This document shows positions 14,101-25,478 of a stretch of DNA of 64,000 bases, piece by piece. The notes beneath the pieces are model-generated. The model saw only the letters and a list, made by a program, of their open reading frames with translations, was not told where the DNA came from and did no database searches. Each line of letters begins with the position of its first letter. Positions within the stretch are counted from its first letter, which is position 1. A program made the position numbers and the translations under genes. Source of the DNA: Ureaplasma sp. ES3154-GEN (GTDB lineage Bacteria > Bacillota_I > Bacilli_A > Mycoplasmatales > Mycoplasmoidaceae); NCBI RefSeq assembly GCF_025780075.1, contig NZ_JAOXHM010000006.1, forward strand, positions 1-64,000, read 5' to 3'.

Positions 14101-17100
14101 CGCACTCGTGTCATTAGAAGCTGTACTTAATGCTACAGCATGTTCTAGAATATTTAAAAGTGGTGCCTTATTCTCATCTGTTACTCACGAATTATTAGCT
14201 GATGCTGCGTTATTTAATTGGACAAGACGTTCAGTGTAAGCTTCAAGAATCTTCATTCGGGCGGTTAAACGTAAGATTTTTTGCTCCTGTGTTTTAATTT
14301 GTGCCAAATTATCATTTTTATAATAGTAACTGTCAATAACCTCTTTGTTTAAATCTAATAATAATTGGACAGTTGCACTAATTTTTTCGTTTGTACCAGG
14401 ATTGATTGTGTAGGTACCATTATTGTTAGTAACATATTTACTAATTATATCAAGATCTTTTTGAACTGCCTGAGCAAGCATAACATAACTTTCAATTAAG
14501 CTACGAACCTTAATAATATGTGATTTCGTACTTGCGATTGCATTTTGATTTGCAACAAAATTATCAGAACTAGTCTTTGGTTGCTTTAAATTATTTAGAA
14601 TAGCTGTATCACCATGGTAATAAAAATTATTCATTGCTGTTTTCAAATTATTGTAAGCTTCCGGGTGAGCAGTTAGGAATTGATCAGTATTATTTGTTAG
14701 ACGTTCATGATCGTTTTCGTAATATCCGTCATTACCAGTTTTGGTCAATACTAAATCAATCAAATTCTTCCGTTGTAAATACGTATTGTAAGTATTATCA
14801 AATTTAATTCCTAAACCATTTATTAACGATTCATTTAATTGATTAACTTGTTGATTAAAGAAGGCTTCATCAATTTCAGAAGAATCAGGAGTGTTGGGGA
14901 TTGTATCAATAATAACTTTTGATAACAAGAATGCATCATTTGTAAAACTAAACGGATTAAAGTCATTCCCTTGATCCTGGTTAAATCACCAATAATTATT
15001 TGTGTTTTCGACGCTAAATGTAGTATCATCTACCACTGTTTTTCACATATACTCTTGGTCCGCAATAGCATTTTCTTTTTCATAGCGATTCTTTTGTTTC
15101 GTGTATAAACTAACTACTTTCTCTAATAAGAAATTAACACGTCTCAATTCTAATGCGTGTACACGGTTTTGTGGATTTGTAACATCATTTACCTTTGTGT
15201 TAAAGTAGTTTAAATAAGCTTGAGCTTTTGCACGTGAAGTCGTGTTTTGTTCCGTATCGCTCACACTAGCTATCATTTGGTGATATGTAAATGTTTTTAA
15301 TAACTTACTTGCTTGTAGATAATGTTCACGCATCACTTCTGCTTCTTGTAAATCAGACATCAAGTTATTTAATTCATCAGTTGTTAAACTGATTTGGTCA
15401 TAACTATCTAAATCAGCATATTTTTGCTTTGCAGATGTTACTTTTTCATTCATTTCTTGCTTAATTTGATTAATTAAAGCTAACGAATCATCAGTTACAT
15501 CCGAATCGACTGCTGTTGGAGCTTCGTTCTTCTTAGTTTCAGTTTCCTTAACAACCTTTGCTAATTCTAACAAGTTATTCAAGTTTGTATTAATTGTGCT
15601 AATGTTATTTTGAATTTCACTTGCTTTTTGTTTTGCGGCATTTAAATCGGTGTTATCAAGATTTTTCACTTCTTGTCGGTATTTTTGCAATAAACCTTTG
15701 ATTTTTCCACCTAATGTTTGTTCGGACCACAAACTTTCTTGAATATCGTTATCATGTATATTTTCGTCATATAACTCATTAAAACGTGTTTCAAGTTTGC
15801 TAATATCCTCTTCGATTGCAGCTTTTGTTTGTGTTAAACTGCTGTTATTGTTTAAAGCATCATTCATCGCATTTAAATAACGGTTGATTTCAGCTGGTGC
15901 AGAATTTGTCCCGTCATTTGGTTTAGCGATGTATGCATAATTACCTTCCGCATCCGCTGTTGGTTTGTTTTCGTTTAACGCTTTAACTAATTCATCAGTT
16001 GTTAGATTCAAGGTCTCGCGTTGATCATTATTATTAATGTTATTAATCTTCAATGCAACTTGAGTTTGTTTGTCCACAAGAGCGTTTAGTTGTTCAAGTT
16101 TATTTAGAGCATTACTAATACTTGCTAAATCTGTTGGATCAATTGTGTTTAATACTAAATCGTTTAATTGTGCAATTAAAGCTGTATCCGTTGCACTGGG
16201 TTTTGGGTCAGTTAATTTGATTGTACTATTAGAATCAAGATTATTATCCTCGTGGCCAGCTAATACATTAACTTTAGCTTCAAGCGCTTTTTTATTCTTT
16301 ACAAAAATATCCTTGTTATAAGCCAAGTTAATTAAATTAACAAACTGATTAATATATTCCACATTAATGTTTGCATCATAAACATTAGACACTGGTCTAA
16401 AGCTTACACTATCGTGGTTTTTACTAATCTCATACAAATTGAAAAAACCTTTTTCGCTACTATTAGATAATAATGCACTAACAATTTTAAAATGATTTAA
16501 ATATTCAGAAGAGTAAACATCAGTTTGATTAGGGATAATTGCACTTGATGTAACTGTTTTAAATCAGTTTTCAAGAGCGATTAAATAAGGAGTTTCTAAA
16601 CCTGTTAATGTTAAATCCACTCCGTTATTAGTTGCTAATGTTTTATTTAAAGCAAATAAACTAGTAACTTTGTTAATTGCTTCTTTTAAATTATTTGCAG
16701 CTGCATTTTTCTTATGACGATAATCATTAAGATTAGCACGAATATTAACAATTAATCCTGCGAACTGATCATCTGTTGTATCGATATTACCAATTAGTGT
16801 TTGGTATTGATTAATTAAATCCTGCAATTCAATGTCTAATGTTTGGTAAATAGCTCTATTTTGGTGATCAGCATCTGTTAATACGCCATTAGTTTCCGTA
16901 ATTATTGCAGATGTGTTGTTAGAAATAGTTTCTGCTTGGTTAACACGTAGATTGATTAACTTGATTAATAAGTCTTTGGCTTCTTGTGCATTTGATTGTT
17001 TATTTAACTCATTATCCAAATTAATTATTTTTTGTGCACGAACCAAATCACTATCATTTAAATTATTAAAATCTAACCCGTTAGCTTGAATTGTCGCACT

Positions 17101-20100
17101 TAATTGTTGGGCGTATTCAGGGTACTGAATCGGTCACGTGGATGTTAATTCCTTGTATGTTTTTAGAGCAATGTTTAGTTTTTTAGCTAGTGCGTTTTGA
17201 GAAACTATTTTTGCTTGTAAAGCATCAATACGGTCCGTTAAAGCTGCAACTTCATCTGAACTTAAATTTGGGTTTGTTAATTCGTTATTAATCAAATCCA
17301 ACAATTCGTTTTTGCTTGCATCTAATGAAGCAAGTTGATCATCTAATGATTTATATGGTTGTGGTTGTGGATTTGATTCTTGCGCATCGTGGACAGATAA
17401 ATCATTTACTTTATAAGTTTCAGCAATTAGACGCGCTTTGGCAAGATCTAATTTAATTAACTGGTTAACTTGGTCAGCTTTTTGCTTTAAAACAGCAAGT
17501 TCATCTTTGTTGATAACCGGAATTAAATCATTTAATTGATTTGATGATTGTTTATTATAAAGATCATTGATTTTTGCATTAATCGTGTTCAGTTCCGTTT
17601 GTTTATTACTAATATCATTTTCTAAACTTATTGGGTTTGGATTAAGAGCTTCTAATTTGTCGTGTAAATTACCAGCAGTTGGATTTTTAGGATCAACTAA
17701 TGTAGTATTTAATTTGTTTAAAAAAGTTTTTGCATTATCAAGTTCTTTATTTGCATTATTAACTGTTTTTTCGTATTGTGCAGCTAATAAAACTTCGCTT
17801 GCAATAACATCCATTTCTGCACGTAAATGATTACGGTAATCTTCCTTTGCAACCTCATCTAAATTACTTGGCGGATTAATAATGTCATTTTTTAGTTTGG
17901 TAAGTTTGGAAAGCATTTTACTTTCTAAAGTGGTTTGTGCTTGGTTAGGTTCTCGGAAACTGGCGTAAGTTTGTTCAATTAAATTTTTAATCCGAGTAAA
18001 ATCACTTCGAGCATTAAACTCTGCTTTTTCTTTTAAGAAATTTTCAAACTCATCGCTTAAATTATCCTGAACGATTTTTAAATTATGCTCAGTGGGATTA
18101 TCAAGTGCAGTTTTAGCTTGACTCATTAAATCATTAATATTTTTTAAACGAGCAGCCAATTGTGCTTTGATTTGTTTATTACTTTCATTATCCTCTTCTA
18201 GTAATGAAAGTTCTTTGTCCACTTGTTTAGCAAGTAGCCCTAAATCGGCAATTTGCGTAATTTTTGCGCGTAAATCGTCTGCATAAACCCCCAAATCATA
18301 AATTTTCTTTTGCTTTTGTTCGTAAGTTAAATTTGTGTTATCTTGAACAACATTCATTTGGTTTAAGATTGCATTTAATTTATCTAATAAATTCTTTTTA
18401 ACTTTGTCGGCTTTACCTTCGGGAAAAGCTGTGTTTACTTCTGGCTTAATAGTTAAATTAATAAATTCACTGTGACGTTGTTTTTGGCGACTCACACGTA
18501 AATCATCATAGAAACCTAATACTCATTGTACTGCGGTTATCAGTTGATTTCGTGTCGCAAGAGAATAAGGTTGTGCGTAATTTGTATAATTTTCTTCTAG
18601 ATCGCTAAATGTTTGCTTAAAACTATCTAAAACAAAATCTTCTGTCAATTCAGTTTTAATTCTAGGTAATAAGTTTAATAAAACTTTTTTATAAACTGTT
18701 CGTACACTATTAATCCCTTGATTAATTGTAAATAATTCATCATCATTACCCGCATTTTGAACCTGATTTGTTAAATTCAATACTTCTTGTTCAGATAAAA
18801 ACATACGTACAGCATTAGTTTGTACATATTTCAATTCTGATAATAATTGCTCTTTTTGTTTTTTATTAAATTTAACAAACATTGTTTTTGCATTAATTTT
18901 TGCGCCAATGTTATTTAAATTTGAAATATAAGTTAGAAAATTATCGTTAAAATGAAGATTTGTAACTTCATTTAATAACTCATTTTTTGTTGTTTCATCT
19001 AAAACATTGTTTGTAAATGCTGTTGTAATTTTATCATTTATTTGTCCTAATAATTGTTGCGCAACTTTGATTTGATTTAATTCACGATTTAATCTATTAA
19101 AATTATCAAATAAAACATCTACATCATTTGTTGTAGTGTATGATTTTTTTAAAAGCGTGCTAACAAATTGGGATAAATCTTCGTCTAAACCACCACTAAT
19201 CGTTTTTAATTCAGCAACTAAGGAATCAATTCCTACTTTAATGTCAATGGGGTTTTTAAAATAATTAGCAACATTGTTTAAAACACTGGATAAATGATTT
19301 TTAATGACATCAAAACCAGTTACCTTCTGATTATCTTCATTACTAATTTCTACATCCAAAAAGTTTTGATGGTTAGATACAAAGCTCATTAAATCATTAA
19401 TTTCGTTATTTAAAGCAAGTTTAATACTATCACTTAATTGAGCATCAGCAATTTCTCTTAAAACATTTTTAAAAATATTATTAATAGTGCTGAATTTTAA
19501 TGTCCGTGCACTTGTCTTTGTGCTAGCTTGGTCAAAAACTTCATTGTATAAATTTTCAAATTGAGTAATTTCATCGTAGGTCAAGTAATCAGCTTTTGAT
19601 TTTTCAATCATTAACTGCGTTAATTGATATAAATCATTAACCATATGGTTCATTGACAAACCATATTCATTCCGGTTATACATACGTTCAAAATTAAACA
19701 TTGTTGATTCAAAGTTCAACATTTTTGCTTGTTCTTTTTGGTAAACAGCATTAATCTCTTTTAAAAACTTAGGCACTTCATTTGCATTATATGTTGCAAT
19801 TACCGCCTGTGCTTGAGCTCGAGTATCTGCTAAATGGAATAAATTTAAATAAGCTTCAGCATTTGCAGGTTGATTGTCATTTAGTAAAACAGTTCTTAAT
19901 TCTAATTCAGCAAGTATGTTTCTTTGTTTCACCATTGTTTTAATGGGCGATTGATTATTAGTCAATAATTGGTGAGCATACAAAATCGCTTTATCAATAT
20001 CTTGTCGATTTGTGTAATCTTGATTGGCATCTAATAGGTTTTGTGCTTTTTGATTTTGTTTATCTAATTCTACAAAAACATTCCCTTCATTCGGGTTGTT

Positions 20101-20229
20101 ATTTGTATTATTCGTTTTTAATAGTAAAGGTACAGCAATCGCACATGCAACCGCTGGAATCGCTAAGCTAGCAGAAATAATTAAACCAATTTTTAAACGA
20201 CGTTTTTGTTTGTTATTTTCTTTTTTCAT
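11128..20229 (-). CDS. Giant membrane-anchored stalk-like surface protein B (3,033 aa)
   Basis: The frame runs from ATG 20229 to TAA 11128, with a second in-frame TAA directly after. All joins were checked for TAA/TAG and are clean when TGA is Trp. A strongly basic N-terminus (KKENNKQKRRLK) precedes one hydrophobic segment at about residues 13-36, so an N-in signal-anchor is expected. It has no acylation Cys in the right place. A very long helical Asn/Leu-rich region follows, with recurrent blocks such as NDLxxQIDALQAK. The C-terminal ~430 residues (11128-12432) change character: about a dozen Trp codons within 1.3 kb, many aromatic residues and short beta-like stretches. The tail is acidic (KQDDDESNN). 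It is a paralogue of the downstream giant gene in layout and probably co-transcribed with it. Function is unknown; a surface stalk with a distal binding head is inferred. Confidence 0.85.
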
Positions 20230-20244
20230 TTATTTTTCCAAATC

Positions 20245-20493
20245 CTACTTATTATTAAAATACCCTAAAAATCCATGTACTCTTTGGTTTACTGTTCACA
20301 GTAAACCATTATTATTAGAATTCTCATATATATAAAAATCTGCTACAAAAGCAATTAATAGAGCGATCCCGACCAAAAATAATAAAATTAAAAAACTAAT
20401 AATAACCCATGTGGCAATTCGTCTGCGAGCAGCACGAGTTAGTGAATACCGATATAATTCTTTATTTTCCGTTTTGTCCAAATTTTGCTTCAT
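20245..20493 (-). CDS. Small single-pass membrane protein heading the giant-gene operon (82 aa)
   Basis: The start is ATG 20493, preceded by AAAGGAG. An earlier ATG at 20523 lacks such a site. TGA at 20296 is Trp and the frame closes at TAG 20245. A charged N-terminus with Arg-rich stretch (RAARRR) is followed by one hydrophobic helix at about residues 25-48 and a short Asn-rich tail. The stop lies 15 bases before the start of giant protein B, which suggests co-translation. I do not recognise a family. It could be a small partner of the giant proteins in the membrane. Confidence 0.7.
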
Positions 20494-20559
20494 AAATTCT
20501 CCTTTATAAAAATAAAAACACAATATATAGAATATATTGCAGAAAAGAAATCAATAGTT

Positions 20560-20587
20560 ATAATACCATAAAAAATTTTAATTGCAA
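20560..20587 (-). promoter_or_regulatory. Candidate promoter of the giant-gene operon
   Basis: On the minus strand TTGCAA (20582-20587) and TATTAT (20560-20565) are separated by 16 bases, about 65 bases upstream of the 82-aa gene. Sequence inspection only. Confidence 0.45.
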
Positions 20588-20656
20588 ATTTTTATTTTGT
20601 TAAAACAGGTTGTTTTGTCCTAATTTTTAGTAAAAATTAAGTAACAAAAGGAAAGT

Positions 20657-20696
20657 AAAAAGAGGGTTATTACAAAACTAAACCCTCTTTTTTATT
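20657..20696 (-). terminator. Terminator downstream of the split lipoprotein gene
   Basis: AGAGGGTT (20661-20668) pairs with AACCCTCT (20681-20688). A and T runs flank both sides, so it can act in both directions. It separates the lipoprotein gene from the giant-gene operon. Confidence 0.8.
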
Positions 20697-20849
20697 CTCG
20701 AATATTTCTAACAAATGTTTTGAACATATTGTGTCTAATTTGTAATCTATATCATAATTATACCGAATTTGTTAACTTTTTTCAAGTTCCACATTCTAAA
20801 ACATCAATCCGTATCAATTTGTTATAAATAAAAAATAATTTTATTAAAA

Positions 20850-21398
20850 TTAAGCAGCACTATTCGTTAATGGATTATCAAAGTATAATTCTAATTCGTA
20901 TGGTGTGGTGCCATCTTTTCTTGTAATTTCTTTTTGGGAATTTGCAAATAATGTTAAAACTAACCCAATAACCTTAATCCCATTTGTATCTGATGTATCA
21001 GGTAAAACGAAGTTGTACGTTTGTTTCGTTGCGTTATCAAATTTTTGTTGGTTACCTGTTGGTCTTCTGTAAAATTTATTAGATATCATTTTTTGATTAT
21101 CTTTAAGGTAAACCAAACCAACACTAGATAATTCTAAAATATTTGGATTTTCACTGGTTTTTAAAATATTTTTCTCACTTTTTCGATCTTCTATGATTCG
21201 GTTTCTAATAACATTTTTAAGCTCATTATTTGCTTTAGATGCTTCGGATCCATTTTTTCAAAAAACACTAATCCCACTAACAGTAACAGTATTATGATTA
21301 ACTGTGAATGTAACACCACCATCAGCTAAAGTTACCCCTAGTTTATCAAAACTATACTTTGGACTATATTCTGCTAATGGATCTTCAGGACTAGCAGG
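20850..21398 (-). pseudogene. Severed C-terminal part of the 21399-23711 lipoprotein
   Basis: This 182-codon open stretch is in exactly the same frame as the upstream lipoprotein and is separated from it only by the TAA at 21399-21401. It begins right after the stop (PASPEDPLAEYS) with no ATG until about codon 100 and no ribosome binding site, so independent translation is unlikely. Content is lipoprotein-like, with beta-type stretches such as GGVTFTVNHNTVTVSG, ending at TAA 20850. The simplest reading is a nonsense mutation that removed the last domain. A sequencing error, or a stop that is natural in this lineage, are the alternatives. Confidence 0.7.
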
Positions 21399-23711
21399 TT
21401 AATTATTATTCGTAGTAGTTGAACCATTGCCTAGATCAGTAGATGTGTCTTTTGTAGTCGCAAACACAACAACCGCTTGACGATCGTCATTAACCCCATT
21501 TGCAGCAGCAGTTAAGGTTTGAATACCATTATATACAACCCCATCATTTTTAAATGTTGGAGTGAAAATAGAAACTTTTTCACCACCGTTCGGATCATCC
21601 TTAAGCATATTAAAATCAGTAATAACAATTTGTGCAGATGGATTATTGCCTAATAATGTTTGTACATTTGCAATTGGAACATTTTTATAAACTAAACGAT
21701 TATTAGATAATAATTCTGTCTTAAATGTTGTGAAATTATTTTCTGTCAATTTAACAGTATAGGTTTCATTATTTACAAAAGATAAACTACCCGGTGCTAA
21801 AAACAACCCTGTTGCTTCATCTGTATTTTGTAAACGAGAACCTATATAATCACGACTATATGAATCTGCCATATAATCTAAACGATTGCGGTTATTTAAA
21901 TTAACAATTCTAAAACTTGTAACAACTTCATTTCATAAACTATCAAAACCAGCATTATCGTAAACTTCTTTATTCATATTAATATTCTCTACTGTAATAT
22001 CAACATGTCCGTCATCAATAATTTTATATGTAACTGTTGCTGTTTTCGAGTGTGTTTCGTCGCTGACACCAACATATAAGAAATCACTATCATTTGATTG
22101 GAATGAACCCAATGTTGTAAATGTTGTTTTAGGAGTTAATGAAATTAATTTCTTGTATTCTTGATCAACTAATTCATAAAAACCATTTGTAAATGTACTT
22201 GGCGTTTTTTCTTTTAAACCAGTAAATAATCCCTTGATTTCAGTAACTAATGTATTTGCTACATCTTTTTGGCTTTCATCCTGCTTAGTTTCTAAATCTT
22301 TGATTTTTGTATTGATATCATTTAGAGTTTTAGCAGTATCTAGATAACGTTGTAACTCTTCTTCTGCTTCTTTTTGTTTGTATTTAGCAATAGCCTTGAC
22401 ATCCAATTCAACCTTAATCGCATCAAGAGCTGTAATTATCGCAGTTTGAACATTATCAGGATTTGTTAAACTAGTTTTAAAAGTATTAAGTTGATTTTCT
22501 AATGCAACGTATTCCTCTGTTTTATTTTGTTTAAACATTGTATCTTGAATATAGTATACAAAGTGCCGTGATAAATCATTTTCATATTGTAATCGATAAA
22601 CAACTTTAATGCTATCATTACTTTTTTCCGCACTAACAAGAATGATTTTAAATTCAGGATTTGAAAAAGTAATAATAACTTTGGTTGGATCTATTGTGTT
22701 AGGAACTTCTGAGAAGAAAATATTTTCTTGGTTTTCGTATGAAACTTTTGTGTTTTGTTGGGCTTTTCCTCAGTCAACACTTGATGTTGATTCGCTGCTA
22801 CCATTTTCTTCATTATTTTTCTTTCCATCATCTGTTTGTGTTTCTGTTTTTGGTTGTAAAAATTGTGATGCAGGAATTGTGAATTTGAATTCACTACTTG
22901 TATTTTTACCCTTAGTTAATGTATAGTAAACATCAATTTGTTCGTCTGTTTTTTCTGCTCGTAAAAAATTAACAATTATCTCAAGACCATTAGTTTTAAA
23001 ACGGAAATAGCTACGATTTAAGCCACTAGGTACATCTTTAAAATATGTATTTGTTTTATTTAAATAATCAATGCTGACTTTTTTATTCGCTGTCCCAAAA
23101 TCAAAATCACTTGCTTCTTGGAAATCACTAGAACTAATAACTTTAGTTAATAGACCTGATTGTTTGTTATCTTTTTTTAAAGTATATGTGACATAAATAC
23201 CATCATCTTTTTTCTCTGCACTTACCAACTCAGCAGTAGCCATAGTATTAGATAATTGAATTTGGTTTAAATCAATTGGATTGTTAATTGATGCATATGC
23301 CATGGTGCTGCTATTTGCATAACTAAGAGTTGTTCGTTCATTATAAACTGTTCAATCAATCGTTTGTTGGTCATTAATTAAATTATGAATTTTTTCTTCA
23401 GATTCATTAATTAATTTTTGAACTAATTGTTGTTTATTTGGTACATTCTTGTTTAAAATTTCATTTACTTGACTTTTTGTTTCTGTTAATAAACTAAGAA
23501 TCTCATTTTTATGTTTATCTTGAATATATTTATCAGTTGTTTCTTTTTCGTATTTCTCAAACAATTGCCGCGCATTATTTGTATCAGTGTCAGCGAAAAC
23601 ACCACCTACTTGTGTATTACTTTTACACGCTACTGCTACGCTTGCAATCATTGCTAAACTACTTAAAACACCTAAACTCGCCCAAACGAGTTGTTTTTTA
23701 TTTTTTTTCAT
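21399..23711 (-). CDS. Large surface lipoprotein with repeated YxNQ..F.EVP-type modules (770 aa, probably truncated)
   Basis: Start ATG 23711 has AAAGGAG upstream. An earlier in-frame ATG at 23753 lacks one. The N-terminus is a lipoprotein signal ending in SVAVAC. TGA codons at 23352, 22770 and 21933 are read as Trp. After a helical region to about residue 118, three related modules of roughly 75-85 residues follow (about 120-200, 210-286 and 314-395). They are recognisable by patterns such as VSYENQENIFFSEVP and VTYTLKKDN, the same module as in the lipoproteins at 1-1129 and 51218-52075. A coiled-coil-like Lys/Glu segment follows (about 395-500), then further beta-rich domains. An acidic Ser/Asn linker (NEENGSSESTSS) separates modules 2 and 3. 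It ends at TAA 21399 in an Asn-rich linker, and the frame continues open beyond. Probably surface-exposed and antigenic; ligand unknown. Confidence 0.85.
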
Positions 23712-23787
23712 AAAAACTCCTTTTATATCGTTTATGACTTTTTTACAAAACATTTAATGATTTATATTTTATAAAAAAGTTATATAA

Positions 23788-23814
23788 AAATTTCTAAATA
23801 CGGCAAAAAATATG
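23788..23814 (-). promoter_or_regulatory. Motif shared with the MBA-like gene; candidate -35/-10 region
   Basis: The 27 bases here match 1316-1345 except for a 3-base difference in the middle: AAATTTCTAAATAC and AAAAAATATG are identical in both. On the minus strand it contains TTGCCG, followed after 16 bases by TATAAC, a possible promoter for the lipoprotein gene starting at 23711. Confidence 0.45.
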
Positions 23815-23851
23815 CTTTTTTTACTATTTTCAAAAAAATAATTAACATAAC

Positions 23852-23881
23852 AAAAACTCAGTTCTTCAACTGAGTTTTTTG
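23852..23881 (-). terminator. Terminator after the amt genes
   Basis: AAAACTCAGTT and AACTGAGTTTT pair across a 4-base loop, flanked by A and T runs. It is placed about 25 bases after the stop of the downstream amt gene. Confidence 0.85.
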
Positions 23882-23902
23882 TAAATATAAAATTATCGCT
23901 AA

Positions 23903-25435
23903 TTAGTGGTGTGGAGTCTCAGGTTCGTGATGTCATGAAATGTATTCATAACGTTCTTTTTTTGTTTCATACCCACTAAGACGTTGATTAATTTTTGTTT
24001 TATCTTCTAATTGTGCTTGCATAATCTCTTCAGGAGTTACAATTAAAAAATCCATACTGTATGCATCTTCACCATGTAGTAAGTAATCAATATGACCTAA
24101 TTGTTGGTGAACATTTAAACGTGGTTTAGTAATTAGTACTAAGAACGCAGTAAATGTAAAGGCATAACCAGCTGCTAGTGCTACTGCTCCGATTTGCAAC
24201 CCAAATAATAATGCAGGGTTGACCATTCGTTCATCAATTACACTGTACATTAAATTAGGGTTAACTTCTTTCATCGCAAAAGCTCCGATTAAAAGCGAAC
24301 CAGTCACTCCACCCATTCCGTGGACTGCTCACACTTCAAGTGAGTCATCAATTTTTGAATGGTGCATGATACGTGTACATCCATAGCACACAACACTTGC
24401 GGCAAGACCGATAACAGGGGCACTTCAGATTGGAACATAACCTGCAGTAGGAGTAATTGTTGCTAACCCCGCAATTGCACCGGTTACAATTCCCACTGAT
24501 GTTGGTTTGTGTTTTTTAGTAAATGCCGTTTCAAAAATCATTCACATCACCATCGCAACGGCCATTGCAATGATTGTGTTTAATCATGATGATGTCATTA
24601 GACTCAATGATGAAGCCGCATCCGCACTAAAGGCTGCACCCCCAACATTAAAACCAAATCATCCCATAAATAATAATGCAGCTCCAAGAATTGTTAATGG
24701 AATGTTATTAGGTTTTACTTTATCATTTTTTAAAGTATAACGTTTTCCTAAAACAAATGATGCAGCTAAAGCACCAAACCCGGCAGTCACGTGAATAACA
24801 ATTCCACCCGCAAAGTCTACTACACCCGCAGCAGCTAAGAAACCTTGTCCCCAGATTCAGTGTGCAAACGGAATGTAAATTAAATATTGTCATAACACAA
24901 GGAAAATTAAGTAGTTCTTAAATTTCATACGGTCAGCAAAGGCACCAACCATTAATGGTGGTGTAATAATTGCAAACGCTAATTGGTATGCAAAGAATAA
25001 GATTAATGGTACACCATTTGTGAAATTAGCAAAGACTAATCCCACTTCTCCACCTCATCCATTAAAAAATAATAGATTGCGGAAGGCAAAATATGTTGAT
25101 GGATCACCAATAATTCCTTGTCCCACAGAAGGTCCGAATGCTAAACTGAACCCTCCGAAAATTCAAATAATGGTTGTAATTCCTAAAGAAGCAACGCATT
25201 GGTTGATAATTGTCAAGATTGCTTTCCGACGCACCAACCCTCCATAAAATAATCCTAGTGCCGGTGTCATTAATAACACAAACACAATGGCTAGTGCTGC
25301 TAGCAATGTATTTGTCGGATTAAAACTAACAGATTCTAAAAGTTCACTCGAAGCATTAGCAGATAAGTAATGCAGATCGTGAGTTACATGTTGGGCACCC
25401 ACTTGCCAATCAAGTTTAATTGTATGTTCAGACAC
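23903..25435 (-). CDS. amt: Ammonium transporter (Amt/MEP/Rh family), copy 1
   Basis: A 510-aa polytopic membrane protein with about 11 hydrophobic helices that conducts ammonium or ammonia across the membrane. Family signatures are visible: GLFYGGLVRRK near the start, FAGGIVIH with the first pore His, GWFGFNVGG, and the segment DDSLEVWAVHGMGG with the second pore His. TGA is Trp at several places. The only credible start is GTG 25435, because a TAA lies 13 codons upstream in this frame. It is 43 bases after the stop of copy 2. The C-terminal cytoplasmic tail is His-rich (HHEPETPHH). Long stretches are identical at DNA level to copy 2. Ureaplasmas link ammonium gradients from urease to ATP synthesis, so the transporter is likely central to energy metabolism. 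Confidence 0.93.
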
Positions 25436-25478
25436 TAGTCACCACCAACTTTCTTCTGATTAATAGTTTGTACCATAA

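Noticed and set aside
20494-20849. Possible small RNA between the split lipoprotein and the giant operon
   Set aside because: Only a bidirectional terminator and a candidate promoter for the next gene are visible; no structure beyond these.
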